Part shown: positions 46,231-58,311 of the stretch, piece by piece
How positions within the stretch are numbered: the stretch's first letter is position 1
How the letters are laid out: each line of letters starts with the position of its first letter
Origin: Nectonema munidae
Lineage: Eukaryota > Nematomorpha > Nectonematoida > Nectonematidae
Direction: 5' to 3'
Assembly: GCA_030549495.1 (NCBI GenBank)
Contig: JAUIRK010000475.1
Coordinates: forward strand, 186,001-250,000
DNA length: 64,000 bases
Made by a program: the position numbers and the translations under genes
The notes under the pieces: generated by a model
Seen by the model: only the letters and a program-made list of their open reading frames with translations
What the model was told of the DNA's origin: nothing
Databases searched by the model: none

Positions 46231-47866
46231 TCATCTAGCCCAAGCTCCTGGAGTTTTTCTTTTAGCCCATCTTTTTCGCTGTCTTCCTCTGCTTCTTTTG
46301 CCATCCACTCCTTTTTCCATCACTTGACGTACTGGATCCTCTTCTTTCTTCCTTAAAATATGTCCGTACCATCGCAACTTACTTCGCTCTGTTACCGCCA
46401 ACACGCTTACCTCAACTCCTGTCCTTCTTCTAATTACTTCATTTCTTATTTTGTCTTTCAGAGTTTTTCCCAGCATCATTCTCAGCATCTTCATTTCTGT
46501 GGTCAACAATCTCTTCTCTTCTTTCTTTTTGAGACTCCAGCATTCACACCCATACGACATTACCGGTCTAACCATTGTGGTATAAAATTTTGCTTTTAGC
46601 TTCATCGGCATTGCTTTATCACATAGTACGGTTTTCACTTCTTTCCATTTCAACCATCTCGCATTTATTCTTGATTATATATCCCTTTCATAGCTATTTT
46701 TTAGATTACACATAATTTGCGCTCCCAAATATTTAAAATAATTCACCAGCTTCAGTTTGTTTCCATGTCTATCTTCCACATTCACTTTGATATCCTCATT
46801 CTTGTTAAACATCATTGTTTCTGTTTTTCTAGCATTCATCTTTAATCCAAACTTTTCTGAACTTTCTTGCCATTTTATAGTCTCTTCTGTAGCTCGGCTT
46901 CGCTATCGGCTAATATTGCCAAGTCATCTGCGAATAAAATGTCCCATAGTTATTCTTTCCTTAAATGCTTTGAAAGCTCATCGATAACCAGCGCAAACAA
47001 TAATGGACTTAATGCTGAACCTTGATGTAAACCTGTTTTTACTTCAAATTCCCTTGACAATCCTTCGGTCGTTTTGATGCATGTCTTTGAGTTTTTATAC
47101 ATTTCTTTGATTAATCTCACTAATTTTTCTGATACTCCCTTTCTACGCAAACACTAAAAAACTACTTTTCTGGGAACAGTATCATAAGCTTTTTTTAAAT
47201 CTACAAAACCACAAAAAACTGATTGATTGCCTTCAATCTTCTTTTCTATTATTTGCTTCGTAATGAAAATCGCATCTATTGCACTCTTTCCAGGCATGAA
47301 ACCAAACTGTTTTTTGTCTATCTTAATCACCGATCTAATTCGTTTATCTATGATTCTCTCTAAAATTTTCAGTCCGTGTTCTAGTAGCTTCACTCCCCTA
47401 TAACTGCCACATGGCAAGATATATCTCCTTTCTTCTTCCAAATAGGCACTAACACACTTTTTCTCCAATCCTCAGGTATTTTTTCCTCTGACCATATCTT
47501 CTTCAGCAATTTCACTGTCCATGTTATGGTTTCACGTCCTCCTGCTTTAATCATATCGCTGCTAACTTCACTTAATCCTAGTGCTTTGAAATTCTTCATC
47601 TTTTGTATTTGTTCCAAAATTTCATCTTCATCAATTTCCTTTTCTGGGCCCTCAACCTTCAAAGCTTTCTCTAGATCATCCTTTTTATTTTCTTTATTCA
47701 TAAGCTCTTCAAAATATTCTGCCCATCTATTCTTAACTCCTTCAGCACTAAATATTATTTTTCCCTCTTCATCCTTAATAATATTCACTTTTCCAATTTC
47801 TTGAGTTTCTTTCTGTTTTGTTTTTGCAATTTTGTATATCTGATTTACGCCTTCTTTTGTATTCAA
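46231..47866 (-). pseudogene. RTE reverse transcriptase, broken
   Basis: The polymerase copies element RNA into DNA at the nicked target. Fragments on the minus strand: MKNFKALGLSEVSSDMIKAG and WRKSVLVPIWKKKGD (entry motifs), YRGVKLLEHGLKILERIIDK, KKQFGFMPGKSAIDAIF, GFVDLKKAYDTVPR (motif A Asp), GLHQGSALSPLLFALVIDEL (motif B), DILFADDLAILADSEAEL (motif C, FADD intact), then YTTMVRPVMSYGCECWSLKK and RWYGHILRKKEEDPVRQVME at the C-terminus. Stops or frame changes occur near 47400, 47155, 46950 and 46870. All catalytic residues remain visible. Confidence 0.88.
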
Positions 47867-48062
47867 GTCCTTATAAAGTTTTTGGCTTTCTTTAAATTTT
47901 GCACTCGCGACACACTTTTTTGCTTCTCTTTTCTTTACTCCATAAAACTCCTGGTCTTCTATCGATTTTGATTTTTTCCATTTTTTGTAAGCCGTTTTTT
48001 TCTATTTCAGTACCTTTCTTAATTCTTCTTTCCACCACCATGTTTCCTTTCGTTTACTTCCT

Positions 48063-49139
48063 TCATAAGACTACTTCGCTCACTGAAATTAAATTCGTCT
48101 TTATTTTTCTCCACATTTCCTCCACATCATCTCTCATTTTTATATTTGCACTCACCTTTTTTATATCCTTTTTAAATTCCCCCTTTGTTTCAATTTCTTT
48201 CAATTTCCACATCTTTAATTTATTTTCTTTTTTTACGTATTCTTTATACGTCCTGTTTTTATACCGGTCTAGCACAACTAATTTGTGTTGGCTCACAATT
48301 TCACTTCCTGGTATAGCTTTACAATCTTTCAAATTTTTCACATCCTTCTGTCTCACCAAAATAAAATCGATTTGGCTTTTTTTGTCTCCACTTGTATAGG
48401 TAATCAAATGATCTCTCTTCTTTCTATACATTGTATTGCAGACAGTTAGTTCATTTCTTTCACTAAAATCTAGAATCTTTTCGCCCTCTTCATTTCTTTT
48501 TCCGTATCCATAACCTCCATGCACTCGTTTAAAATCGTCACAATTTTCTCCAACGTGTCCATTCAAATCCCCTCCCACTAACAATACTTCATCATCTTTA
48601 ACTTGCTCAATCATTTCTTCTAATCTAGCTCTAAAGTCTTCTTTTTCCTCTTCTTTGCATCCGTTTTGTGGTGCGTATGCCTTAACTAATCCATTCCTTT
48701 CAGCTAGTTTGACCTGAATTAGTCTATCTCCTTCTCTTCTCACTTCCACTACTTTATTCTTGCACCTGTGCGAACATATGACACCTACTCCATTCTTTTT
48801 ATTTGCGCTTCCACTATAAAATAACTTGTAGCCTTCCCCTATTTCCTTTGCTGCATTTCCTCCCCATCTTGTTTCCTGTACACACATTACTTCAATACTT
48901 CTCTTCTTCATTTCTTCTATCAATTCAAAGGACTTGCCCGTCATCGATCCTACATTCCACGTCGCAAACCTCCAGTCTTTCTCTCTTCTTCCACAGGTTT
49001 TTCCAACATTCTTTTTGACGTAGGCAGCTGGACACGCCCACGGAGTACTTTGAGCTGTACCCCGCTCTATGTTTTTATGGATCATCGCATTGTTTGAAAA
49101 AGAGCTTTTTTTACAGCGGGATGCCCTTCCTGGCGCCAA
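48063..49139 (-). pseudogene. RTE endonuclease domain
   Basis: An AP-endonuclease-like domain nicks target DNA to prime reverse transcription. It is open for 358 codons from a TTG; the first in-frame ATG is residue 19 (MIHKNIERG). Motifs run in order: RFATWNVGSMTGKS (Asn), MCVQETRWGG (Glu), LLVGGDLNGHVG (Asp/Asn), YGYGKRNEEGEKILDFSERN, ITYTSGDKKSQIDFILVR (Asp) and SQHKLVV (His). All look intact, so this is the best-preserved part of the element. The frame stops at 48063, before the linker to the reverse transcriptase that is otherwise continuous in RTE. Confidence 0.88.
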
Positions 49140-49480
49140 CCATTTTGTTTTGAGGCTTGGAAACCTTTAGCCTTTGCTTTGACTTAAGCTTCAAACCCCA
49201 AGGCAGGGGCAATTTGAAATCTGAGTTTTTTCTCCTAGAACATTTGCCTTACAGGGCTAACGAGCATGCTCTACCCGGAGCTTCAGGTTAAAGCGCCTGT
49301 CACTCGCTTACGCCTTTAGATCATTTAGTTAAAACGACCTCGCCACGTGAAGGCAGACCTAGAGACTTACTTATTAGAGGCTGAAAGAGACGCATGTGTC
49401 ATATGAGGTATTTTTTTTAGAGAATAAGAGCTCAACCTCATTCTCCACCTCGACATAAACAGTCATTGAGGTCAATTTTT

Positions 49481-49491
49481 AACATCGTATG
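49481..49491 (+). repeat. Target-site duplication of the RTE element, 5' side
   Basis: 'taacatcgtat', exact copy of 46125-46135, at the 5' end of the minus-strand LINE. Confidence 0.85.
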
Positions 49492-49789
49492 AGGTATAGT
49501 AAATCTTACATATAGCAAAATATGAACAGAAAGTTGAATATTGTCTCCCTTGTCATTAGTATATGGAATAGAAATCATCGTAGTATACAAGTTGAAGATA
49601 TATATACATATAAGATCTTAATAACAAACGAATTATTCTGTAATATAACGGAATGTAATATATGTCTTAATTCTTGATTGTAACGCATCGAAATATATTT
49701 ATTTCTCACGATTCTAAGCGATTTATAACAACTTTGTTATTTGCAATGTTTGTCAAAAATTCTAATATAAAAAAATTAAAGGAAATCAA

Positions 49790-50470
49790 TAATTCAGCCT
49801 GAAAGAGAGTGGATCTTTATGCCTCAGTTTCAATAAAAATGTTAATTTGTCTTTAGTAACTTTAACCAATGTTTCAGCAACTTTCTTTTCAATTCTTCGA
49901 AAAAGTTTAATACCCCACAAAGGATCGGGAACTGCATGTTTACAACTAGCGGACCAATTTTTGACAAGTAGTTGGACAACCATTTGGCGTAATAAGTAAA
50001 TATGGCTTTTCATCTGAGCAATGATTTTGAATCAAAAGGATCAAAAGATGAGTTAGGAGAATTCCTTCGTATATTTTATATCCAAGTACATTGATCGAAA
50101 AAAGAGAAAAATTTTCGTTTTCCCTTGTCAAAATTGTATTCGGAAGCAGTTCTCAAGTAACGCCCTAAATTTGCATCATACACCTGCCATGTTTTCCCAT
50201 AAATAATTATGTTATCTAGATACGAAGAAATTCTTGGGAGATTATTTTCAGAAATAAACGCCGTTTGTTGCACCCGTTGGTATACGTTTAAATTGATATA
50301 ATTGGCTTCCAGCTTGAAAAACAGTGTACGGAAGATTTTCAGAGCAAATTTTAATTTGAAAATAAGCTTTCGACAGGAAAATGACACTAAAGATTGGATA
50401 CTGAGCTATCATGGATTACATGATCTTCAATTCGTGGCTAATGGTACGCTTCAATCAACCTAAGCGCCTC
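49790..50470 (-). mobile_element. Fossil Ty3/Gypsy LTR retrotransposon, reverse transcriptase part
   Basis: The minus strand shows the palm-to-connection part of a Gypsy-type reverse transcriptase: a YLDNIIIYGKTW box followed by text of the kind seen after that box in Gypsy polymerases. No LTRs, gag, protease or integrase are visible nearby. The fragment is broken in several places and looks old. Its limits are approximate. Confidence 0.7.
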
Positions 50471-52234
50471 ATAGTTAAAGTGTTTAGAATCTTGGCGTTT
50501 AGAAATAAACTTATAAGTGTTCAGACGCTTAGAGTTTAAACATGTTTACAATTTTAGGTGTTCAAAATCGGCGACCTATTTGGTGTTTAGTTTTGTGTTT
50601 AGTCTCTAAACACATTTTTTACAGTGTAAAGCTATAATGATTCGAGAAAAATCTACCACTAATTGTTTCTTTCTGTTAGGCACAGAATGTTACTAGGATT
50701 TAAGGGCCCTAAGGAGAAACATTAGATTCATTTTCATTATCATACGCAACTGTTGAATCACTTTTCCAATAAATCTGGCATCTTCATAACGGTAATTTCT
50801 AGAGATGGTGGCCATGTGAGTTCATCCGAAAGAAATAGTGAAACTCTGGTGCAATTTAACCCAGAGTACTCCAAGTATTTTTTATTCAATTTAGACTTGA
50901 GCGAAAAAAAAAGAAAATATAAACAACCTAAAATGATAGAAATAATGAAAAAAGTAGAGGATTGTAAATATAATTCAAATAAAATAACTCTATCGACTGC
51001 TTTTAGTATTATTAATTAATTAAATTTAAAATTTTAAAGAAATAAGAATAACATCTGCATACACTATCGAATAAAAGAGTAAAATATGGAATCTATTTCT
51101 TAATTTAATGCTATATTGCACTATTATTTTTCACACAATTTTCTAGATAACTCTAATTATTATACTTGATAGACTACCTTTCTCTTTGCTATAGAAATAC
51201 GGATCAAGGTTAAAGCATTTACATTTTGCCAACTAAAATTTAAATTTTATAAACGTTGCATTTATCATTTGAATAATTCAAATTTTTGCTCAATTACATA
51301 ATAGTTGATTGACAAGTGCTCAACAAATTTAGAAATTGGCCTTAAAGTTTACAATTTTGGAAAGCTATTGTCGATTGGGTTATTGGAGAATTAGTGTTAG
51401 TATTGGAATTAGTGTTTGTGTGTTTTTTCGCAATCGTACATACATACATACATACATTTGCATATACATTGTTTGACATTCTTGACACAAAAAAGATCTT
51501 AGCATACATGCACACATGCAAGCTGGCATACGAATACATAGATATATAGTACACACAAATATACACATTGACACAATGAAATGCTAAAATGTCAAAAAGA
51601 GCCGAGTAGCCAAATTTAGGCATAGCTATGCATTCCAATCAAATTATTATCACACAATGTGTCAATGTGTATAAACAAAATTGGACCTCTTTCTCTTCCT
51701 CATAAAATTGGAAATGATGAGAGGGGAGTATACAAAAAAAAGTTAATTAACAAAATAATTTGCTTTTAATGTTGTGAGCGGTAAAAGTAACAAAGCACAA
51801 AGAAGAAAAATAGGATCACCGTAAAATTAAACCTGGCTACAATTGTACTTTATCATCCCTACTTCAACACAAGGAATGCCAAAATGTACAATATGGACAT
51901 GGATTAAAGTTATTTCTTTTGATCGTCAAACGTAAGTTCTTTAATTATTATTATCTATCTTCTTTTTGAGTTTTCCTCTACCTTTAAAAGGAAACTCGTA
52001 GTCTTTGTATATGTGTGCTCTTATAAAAAGGGTTACCCAAAAATGATCTTCTAATTCATCAGTTAATTGTAAGTATAGAATAAATTTCTATGAAAATTTT
52101 TTTATTTTATTTAACCATTTGAGATTTAGTGTGACACTGGTGTACTAAGAAATAATAATAGACTGCTTACAACATACAAAATTCCTTTGAAAAAAAGCAG
52201 ACAATTATTCTTCAAAATTCTGGTCCTCAAAGGG
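50471..52234. other. No gene; decayed 'gtgtttag' motifs and a microsatellite
   Basis: At 50470-50625 the words 'gtgtttag', 'ggcgtttag' and 'ctaaacac' recur, like the core of an old MITE; similar words occur at 59500-59560 and 59800-59900. An 88-codon frame at 50753-51019 is Lys-rich and unidentified. A CATA microsatellite lies at about 51440-51456, within an ATGT-rich stretch. Confidence 0.35.
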
Positions 52235-52372
52235 TTAAACCGTTAACGACCAGAACAATCAGACGATATCTAGTATAAAGCAGAAGATTTGTATTAAAAA
52301 GCATTAATAAACGCAGACGATTCACAATGTTGTAAAGTCGACATATGACGACTGTGGTCGATGACCGGTTAA
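52235..52372. mobile_element. TTAA-bounded MITE, 138 bp
   Basis: It starts 'ttaaaccgttaacgacca'. It ends in 'ccggttaa', whose reverse complement begins 'ttaaccggtcatcgacca'. The two ends match at about 14 of 18 positions as inverted repeats with TTAA at both tips, the target of piggyBac-type elements. The last 45 bp recur at 44274-44318. No coding capacity. Confidence 0.6.
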
Positions 52373-52654
52373 ATCACTATTTTGTGATAAATCTAAATCA
52401 ATAAATTTTGCAAATGCTATTATACTTAATCCCACCTTTTAACAAACCCATTTATTCTTATTTACATAAACTATCTCTTTTAATTTATTATTTATTTTAA
52501 TATATTTAATTTTTAATTACGTAGATCAATTAGATATTATACACTTGTTTGAATTTTTTTATCACTTTTAGAGTTTATTTCTATATATCAGTTAATTAAT
52601 TATAACGATTAATTAAAATATTTAATATTTATTACTTAATATATACCATTTTTA

Positions 52655-52945
52655 GTTCTAAACGGTCTTTTTTAAATTCTAAAGTATCTTTTTAAAATTC
52701 TAAAGTTACTTTTTCAAATTCTAAAGAGTCTTTTTTTAATTTTAAAGTGCCTTTTTTAAATTCTAAAGTGTCTTTTTTAAATTCTAAAGTTTCTTTTTTT
52801 ATTTTACTTTTCTGAATAAGCTTTGAAGTCTTGTTTCTTAATAAATGTGCGTAATATTATGTGCGATTGTCAGGTTCTGTAGATGTGTTGAAAGATACGT
52901 TGATAATTTTCTAATTCTCCGCCTCTATTTCAAGTCTTTTTTAAT
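52655..52945 (+). repeat. Dispersed repeat with 20-bp minisatellite, copy 2
   Basis: Partner of 39294-39586: about seven 20-bp units (52660-52797), more diverged from each other than in copy 1, then the same unique arm with 'ctgaataagctttgaagtct', 'gcgattgtcaggttctgtag' and 'tctaattctccgcctctatt'. Confidence 0.9.
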
Positions 52946-53970
52946 TCGATGCAACTAGCAGTTCATTTATAGACAAGTTTTTAACTCTTCAATTTTTGCC
53001 TTCTGTATCGATTGTTTTTATATTATAGTAACATAGGATTACAATTTTTTTTAGTTTGTATCGAAAGTTTCATATAAGCAAAAAGGTGAATTTTAAAACT
53101 TAGTTTTTAAAAACATTTTACATATATTTTAATGGGATAAAAAATGTTTTGCAGACTTTGTGGAGAGCCTAACTTTTGTCCTGACTCTCAAGTGGTATTT
53201 TGTACACTCTTTTTACAAAATCAGTAATATACGCCTTTCACATTTTAATACCACAAACTTTGCAAAATGTATCTCGATCCTTAAGGCACTTCTTTCTTTA
53301 AATTGATTAAAAATTTATTTATTAAATTCTAAAATAGATTTTAAAAATGCAAAAAATTTTATAACACAAAAAACAATTTTAAGAATATGCATAAATTCTT
53401 TATTTTGTGAAAGCAGATTTTGCAAAATAAATAAAAAAAAACATTTTTCAGTCATCGAAATCCAAATAGTGTAAACTCCTTATGTGATAGAGCAAATTGA
53501 AGGTCATATTTAGATTCTGTATCCCAGAAATAATCAAAATTAGTTCGAAATTTCATGCCAGAAAAAAAAAATTTTTTACTGTAGACCAGTCTAATTTATT
53601 TTTTTGGAAATGTATCTCAAATGTGATTTATTGTATTGATTAGCTTCGAGATATCTTTTATATTCTACCCTCTATAAAATGATTTTATCTATACCCACAA
53701 TAAATAGTTTTGTGAAATTTTTTCCATCGATTATAAAAAAAATAAAAAAAATGACAAAAAAAAAATTAGGACGGCTAAACATTTAGCTTTAATTTGTTCT
53801 CTTGTTCTAAGCCATTTACATGTAATCTATTTCAAATACTCTTTGTCTTTTCTGTTGAATCTCATCAATTTAATTAGACCTGGTTTCGAGTTCTACCCCA
53901 ATAAGAAGTTTGACACCAATAAGTCTGGCATCGAAATCTACCAAAATATCAAAAGAAACACTCAGATCGT
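52946..53970. other. AT-rich sequence, no gene seen
   Basis: No recognisable feature. Confidence 0.5.
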
Positions 53971-54712
53971 TTAACCCTATTATTACCATATATACAAAAA
54001 TAACCGTTCTCAAATTTTACCAGCGTTGCAAAATGCAACATAATTTTGAGACAATACATTTCCACGAAGCATATTATTTTTAAAATTTAAAAACTAAAAG
54101 TATGTATTCAGAAGGAGACTTCTTGAATATGCCCCACTTATAAACTCTCCAAATGATTAATAATTGTTAAAATGTTACGTTTCTTTATTTGCATTTTTTT
54201 TATTCTAAACATGGTAAGTTTAATTAAAAATTGTTGAAAAACTTTTTTTCTGGTTTTTGTTGAAACTAAAGTAAAATGTTGTTAACAGTTAAAATAATGA
54301 ATATAAGGACGATTTTTTATCAAATATATTAATTTAATAACCAGCTAATTTTTCTTTCATTCTCATGTCTTGGAACAACAGTGGGCATTACCATGTACAA
54401 AAAAGTGTATGCTGAAAAGGATGCCTCTCAAGTTATTCTTGCATTATTTATCGATCTATAAAAGCATACATTCATCATACACGCATATTCAAATATATTA
54501 TACATAAATTTATCATAGGTCCATTCAGACTATTTACATCTGTCTTGTTTTACTTTGTCAAAATTCGTCATTCAATCAAAAGAAATCACATAAGTTAGTA
54601 AATTATAAGCGACGTAATTTTTGTTTTCTAAAAATTTTCGGTCCTTCAGTTTTCATAGAATACATAGTATCGTATTTTGATTCTATTATTATTTTGACGA
54701 GCTTTTTTCATC

Positions 54713-56264
54713 ATGCAAGATCGAGTAAGCAACGATGCTCTAAACCTGAAACAAGATGAAAACAGATACACTTTCATGATATATATTACACCTCCCAACG
54801 TGAATACAAATAATTTTGATACAAAAAAAGAGGATTTCGCCTATGATGAAAACAATGATAGAGATATTGGTGTGAATAACCTTTCTAAAATCATGCTTGA
54901 AGCAGATGCAGAAGTTGTTTTTTGGGATCAAAGTCCAGAATCTTCAGATGATCCAACAAAATCAAGATGATTTGAGTGATGGAGAGGTTTTGAATTTATG
55001 TTTGCTACAAAAGTTTAAATTAGCTACTCTATCAGAACAAATGGTTTCACATACTTTTTCTTCAGCTTCTATATTATTTGTATAATTTTTTTCATTGGAT
55101 AAAATTATCGAATATTCCACCGTGTATACCCGTTATGTCTAGAAATATGTTTACTTAGATTATGAAGAATATTTATTTCAATGATAAAACTCATACAAAT
55201 GCGATTTTTTATCAACTAAAGTAAGATAACTAAGATTAGGTCTATCGTTGACAGCTTGAAGATGTTATTTGATAAGTATGCGCTCCCATTTAAATATTTT
55301 GATATCGACGAAACCATGGTTCTTTATTTTGGAGGATATGGTTGTGGCATTAAACAAGCAGTTAGAAACAAGTCAATACGTTATGGAATAAGGTCTTTTG
55401 TTTAAACGTAGATTGTGGTTATCTTAAAAACTTTGAGATTTATCACGGTAAAATTGGGGTTCAAAATTCACACAATGAAAAATTAGCTTTAGGAGCAAAT
55501 GTTGTTTTAAATTTGTTAGACCAAAACTGTGCACATAAGCATTTGTTAATAGATAAATTACTTCACTTCTATAAAATTGATGGAAAAACTGGATAGAAGA
55601 GGAATTCTGTGACCTGGGGTGATAAGAAAAGACAGAGTAAAAAGGGTAATTTAAACAAAAAATTCACAAATAGAGGAGAATTTTATACAAAAGAAAATAG
55701 TACTTCCACCATTGGCATTGTTACCTGGAAAGATAACGGAATTGTTAACGTTATCATTCACTAATGTTAACAGTATCCATCCTTTGAAAAAAGCAAAACG
55801 ATCGAATTTTGCTTCGAAGAAAAAAGTTGAAGTTTCAATTCCAAACTCAATCTATTTATATAGCAAAGACTTGGGGTTCACAGACTCGATGAACTATTTG
55901 TTGTCATTATATAGACCAACAATCAGATCTAAGAAATGGCACTTTCCTTTAGTCGTTTTTCTTTTTCCAGCTTCGCATTACAACGCTTCAATTTTATACA
56001 ATTTAAATCGTAAAAATAAAAAAAGTTTCGTTGACGTCACCAGAGAAAGAAGTTGTTATGGAAACATTGCAAAAGTACAGTAAAAAAATCCATCCAAAAG
56101 TTTCGTTTGGAAGACAGAGGCATCAAGAATTTCCAATGAAGCTCGATTTGATGGTTATACTTTGGAGAAAAAAGATAAAAGAAGTAGATGTGGAGTTTGT
56201 AAATCCCGTTACTTTGCATAAATCTTGTTTTAAAGACTTTCATGAAGAATATTCTTTGAATTGA
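54713..56264 (+). pseudogene. piggyBac transposase, broken
   Basis: The N-terminal part has an acidic piggyBac-like leader: YITPPNVNTNN, NNLSKIMLEADAEVVF. The catalytic core includes FDIDETMVLYFGGYGCGIKQ and NKSIRYGIRSF (family: DE.M..F.GR...KQYI..KP..WG.K), then GIVTWKDNGIVNVI, FTDSMNYLLSLYRPTIRSKK and WHFPLVVFLF (family: GVD..D.....YR...RSKKWY). The C-terminal Cys-rich domain is legible as RCGVCKSRYF followed by HKSCFKDFHEEY. The Asp-rich core is thus mostly recognisable, but stops and frame changes occur throughout, especially at 54968 and between 55085 and 55720. It is an old inactive copy. Confidence 0.85.
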
Positions 56265-56905
56265 ACTGTTTAAATGTTTGAATTCTTAATATACTATGCA
56301 TGCGAATTTTTTAAATAAAAATTCTTAGTTTGCTTTATTTCACTTTTTCAAGTAAAAATTCATTTTTAATGATCACAGTATCATTCATTCCCAATTCATA
56401 GATAATGGAAAATAGGGACCATACTTAAATTATGTGTGTAACTGATTGCTGAACCCCTCTCCTCACTTCCTTGTTCAATTTTTTAGAATGATCAAATTAT
56501 CTTACATTTAAGCACCAATATACTCTTTATAAAAACCTAAATATTAAGAAAAATTTTTGTTTGGAAAATTTCCACTCTGTGAACATAAATATAATTTGAA
56601 AAACAAGAAAATCAAAAAATTTGCCAATTTTCATTAGGGTAAGTTTTGCACCGCCATTAGTAATTTTCAATTGTTTCAACTAATTTTTTCATTCTTATTT
56701 TATGATAACTATCAAATGTGTTCTGAGATTATATTTAAAGAAATCGGATCTGAGGAACTTCATTTTTTTAGTGATTTATTTTTTGCAAACCTCACTCTCT
56801 TATTCTTTTTACTCCTTTGGGTAAATTCTGTGATTGTATTTTGAGAAAAGTATTACCCATTTAGATAATCTAAGTTTGATACCGATGGTGAAATAAAGGA
56901 AAGGG

Positions 56906-57360
56906 AATGGCGTCTCGTTGTGAAGGCATGGTCTGCATTGGGGCCGATTTAAACGAACGGACACTAGGTAGAAAGACAGACCAAACAAAAATTTTACCAA
57001 ACAACCATTATGCCGAACCACATCAATACATAAAAATGTATTATTATCTAACTCCACATTTAATTGAATTATACGGCATAATTTTGATTACCGGTCAATT
57101 CAACGATCTCGTTTTTTTCTTGGGTAAAACAAACTAAAAAATTAACTAACTAACTCAAAATATTCCTAACTATATTTATATATTTTTGTGGAAATATTCG
57201 TTCACCAAATGTTCTTCAAAATTTTTGATCCGCCAAATATCTGTTTGGTAATCTTTTGACCAAATATCTGTTTGCCAAATGTCCATTCGGCCCAATGTCT
57301 TTCGGTTAATTGTATTTCGGCCAAATGTCCGAGTACCGTCTGAACTGCGTGTGTCCATTT
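56906..57360. repeat. Degenerate 'ggccaaatgtc' repeat element
   Basis: The right part (57176-57360) consists of about eight imperfect copies of a 20-odd-base unit with the core 'gccaaatgtc' or 'ccaaatatctgtt'; translated on the minus strand it reads TFGRNTINRKTLGRMDIWQT. The left part (56940-57020) has related words in the other orientation (gaacggacac, gaaagacagacc, tgccgaacc), so the element looks like a loose inverted repeat. The apparent peptides are not genes. Confidence 0.6.
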
Positions 57361-58311
57361 AGAATAGATACAAAGAAATTAAATGACATATTTGAGCTGG
57401 AAATCATTTGTGTGTTAAATCACTGTTCAAACCAGAGTACTAAACGATCTACATACTGCAATCAACGCCAATAACCGATTGGACTTCATGAATCTCGCAC
57501 TATTTTTTCTAGATATTTTTAAATCCACTGTACCGAGCCTCTTAAATTTTTTTCAGAAACTGTGCACATCTGTTCTTGTTAGGCAGTAAAAATTTATCAT
57601 AAATATACATCTAGTTTTGTAAAACGCAGGCCTTACCGGTATTTTCTTTCTTCCTTCCAACTTCCACATATACGCGCTTTGAACCTTCTCTTGTATTATT
57701 TTAACTCTATATCCTGTTAGTTGATTTTAGATCTACGTCTATCGTAATTTTTAATAGGTAAAACGGAAAATTTTCTTTATAACTTTTGGGTTCATGATCT
57801 GTTCAATCGAATTTTATCTATCTTATCATTTTGATAGAAAAGGCATTTTACAGCCTTTTTGCTACTTTTCAAAAGAGTTGGCTGATTTTCTTAAAATTGT
57901 ACACTGCTAAATATACGAATTTATTCTTATTTTTGTGCTAAAAATTACAATGGTGTTACAATTCATTCAAAAGTCTTCCAAACCACATTATCCACAAATT
58001 GTAATGCACGAAAATGAAATTTTTTAAATATTTTAAGGTGATATAAAGATAAGTACTGTTTTATTTTCAAAGAAAATGAAATTAGAAAAATGTGAAGAGA
58101 ATACTCACTTTTTTTGTACACTATAAATACCAGTATTGCATTTATGCAACATCCGAAAAAACTTACTTATAAAGTCTGAAAATATCAAACTTAGTCCCAC
58201 AAACTATTATCATTTATATAAGAACTATGTAAATTTTGAATTATACATTCCAATATTTCTAGTCGGTAACACAAACATCATGTTGCAAAAATGCGACGCT
58301 GGTAAAATTTG

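Larger units (their letters stand above)
46136..49480 (-). mobile_element. RTE-type LINE, essentially full length (3.3 kb)
   Basis: The element reads on the minus strand: a 5' leader (49480-49140), endonuclease, reverse transcriptase, and a 3' end in a short GAA repeat (46136-46150), as RTE elements end in short tandem repeats and not poly(A). Flanking 11-bp duplications fix both boundaries. About 3.3 kb is the usual RTE length. The endonuclease resembles proteins annotated 'craniofacial development protein 2-like', which derive from RTE/BovB elements. Several stops and frame changes disable it, but the intact duplication and legible motifs suggest a recent insertion. Confidence 0.9.
53971..58311. 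mobile_element. Candidate piggyBac element outline with inverted repeats
   Basis: At 53971 'ttaaccctattattacc' has the TTAA-CCCT start of piggyBac termini. About 40 bases inside, 54011-54042 contains 'caaattttaccagcgttgca' followed by 'aaatgcaaca'. The reverse complement of this block recurs at 58279-58311 with few mismatches (tgttgcaaaaatgcgacgct, then ggtaaaattt). The piggyBac transposase lies between the two. The outer right tip with TTAA is not visible, and the 4.3-kb span is long for the family, partly because the repeat at 56906-57360 lies inside. Confidence 0.5.

Noticed and set aside
46108-49018. Several Ser- and Phe-rich open frames on the plus strand
   Set aside because: They are antisense shadows of the minus-strand RTE element.
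57176-57358. Protein frame rich in FGR and DIW on the minus strand
   Set aside because: It is the translation of the degenerate 'ggccaaatgtc' repeat.
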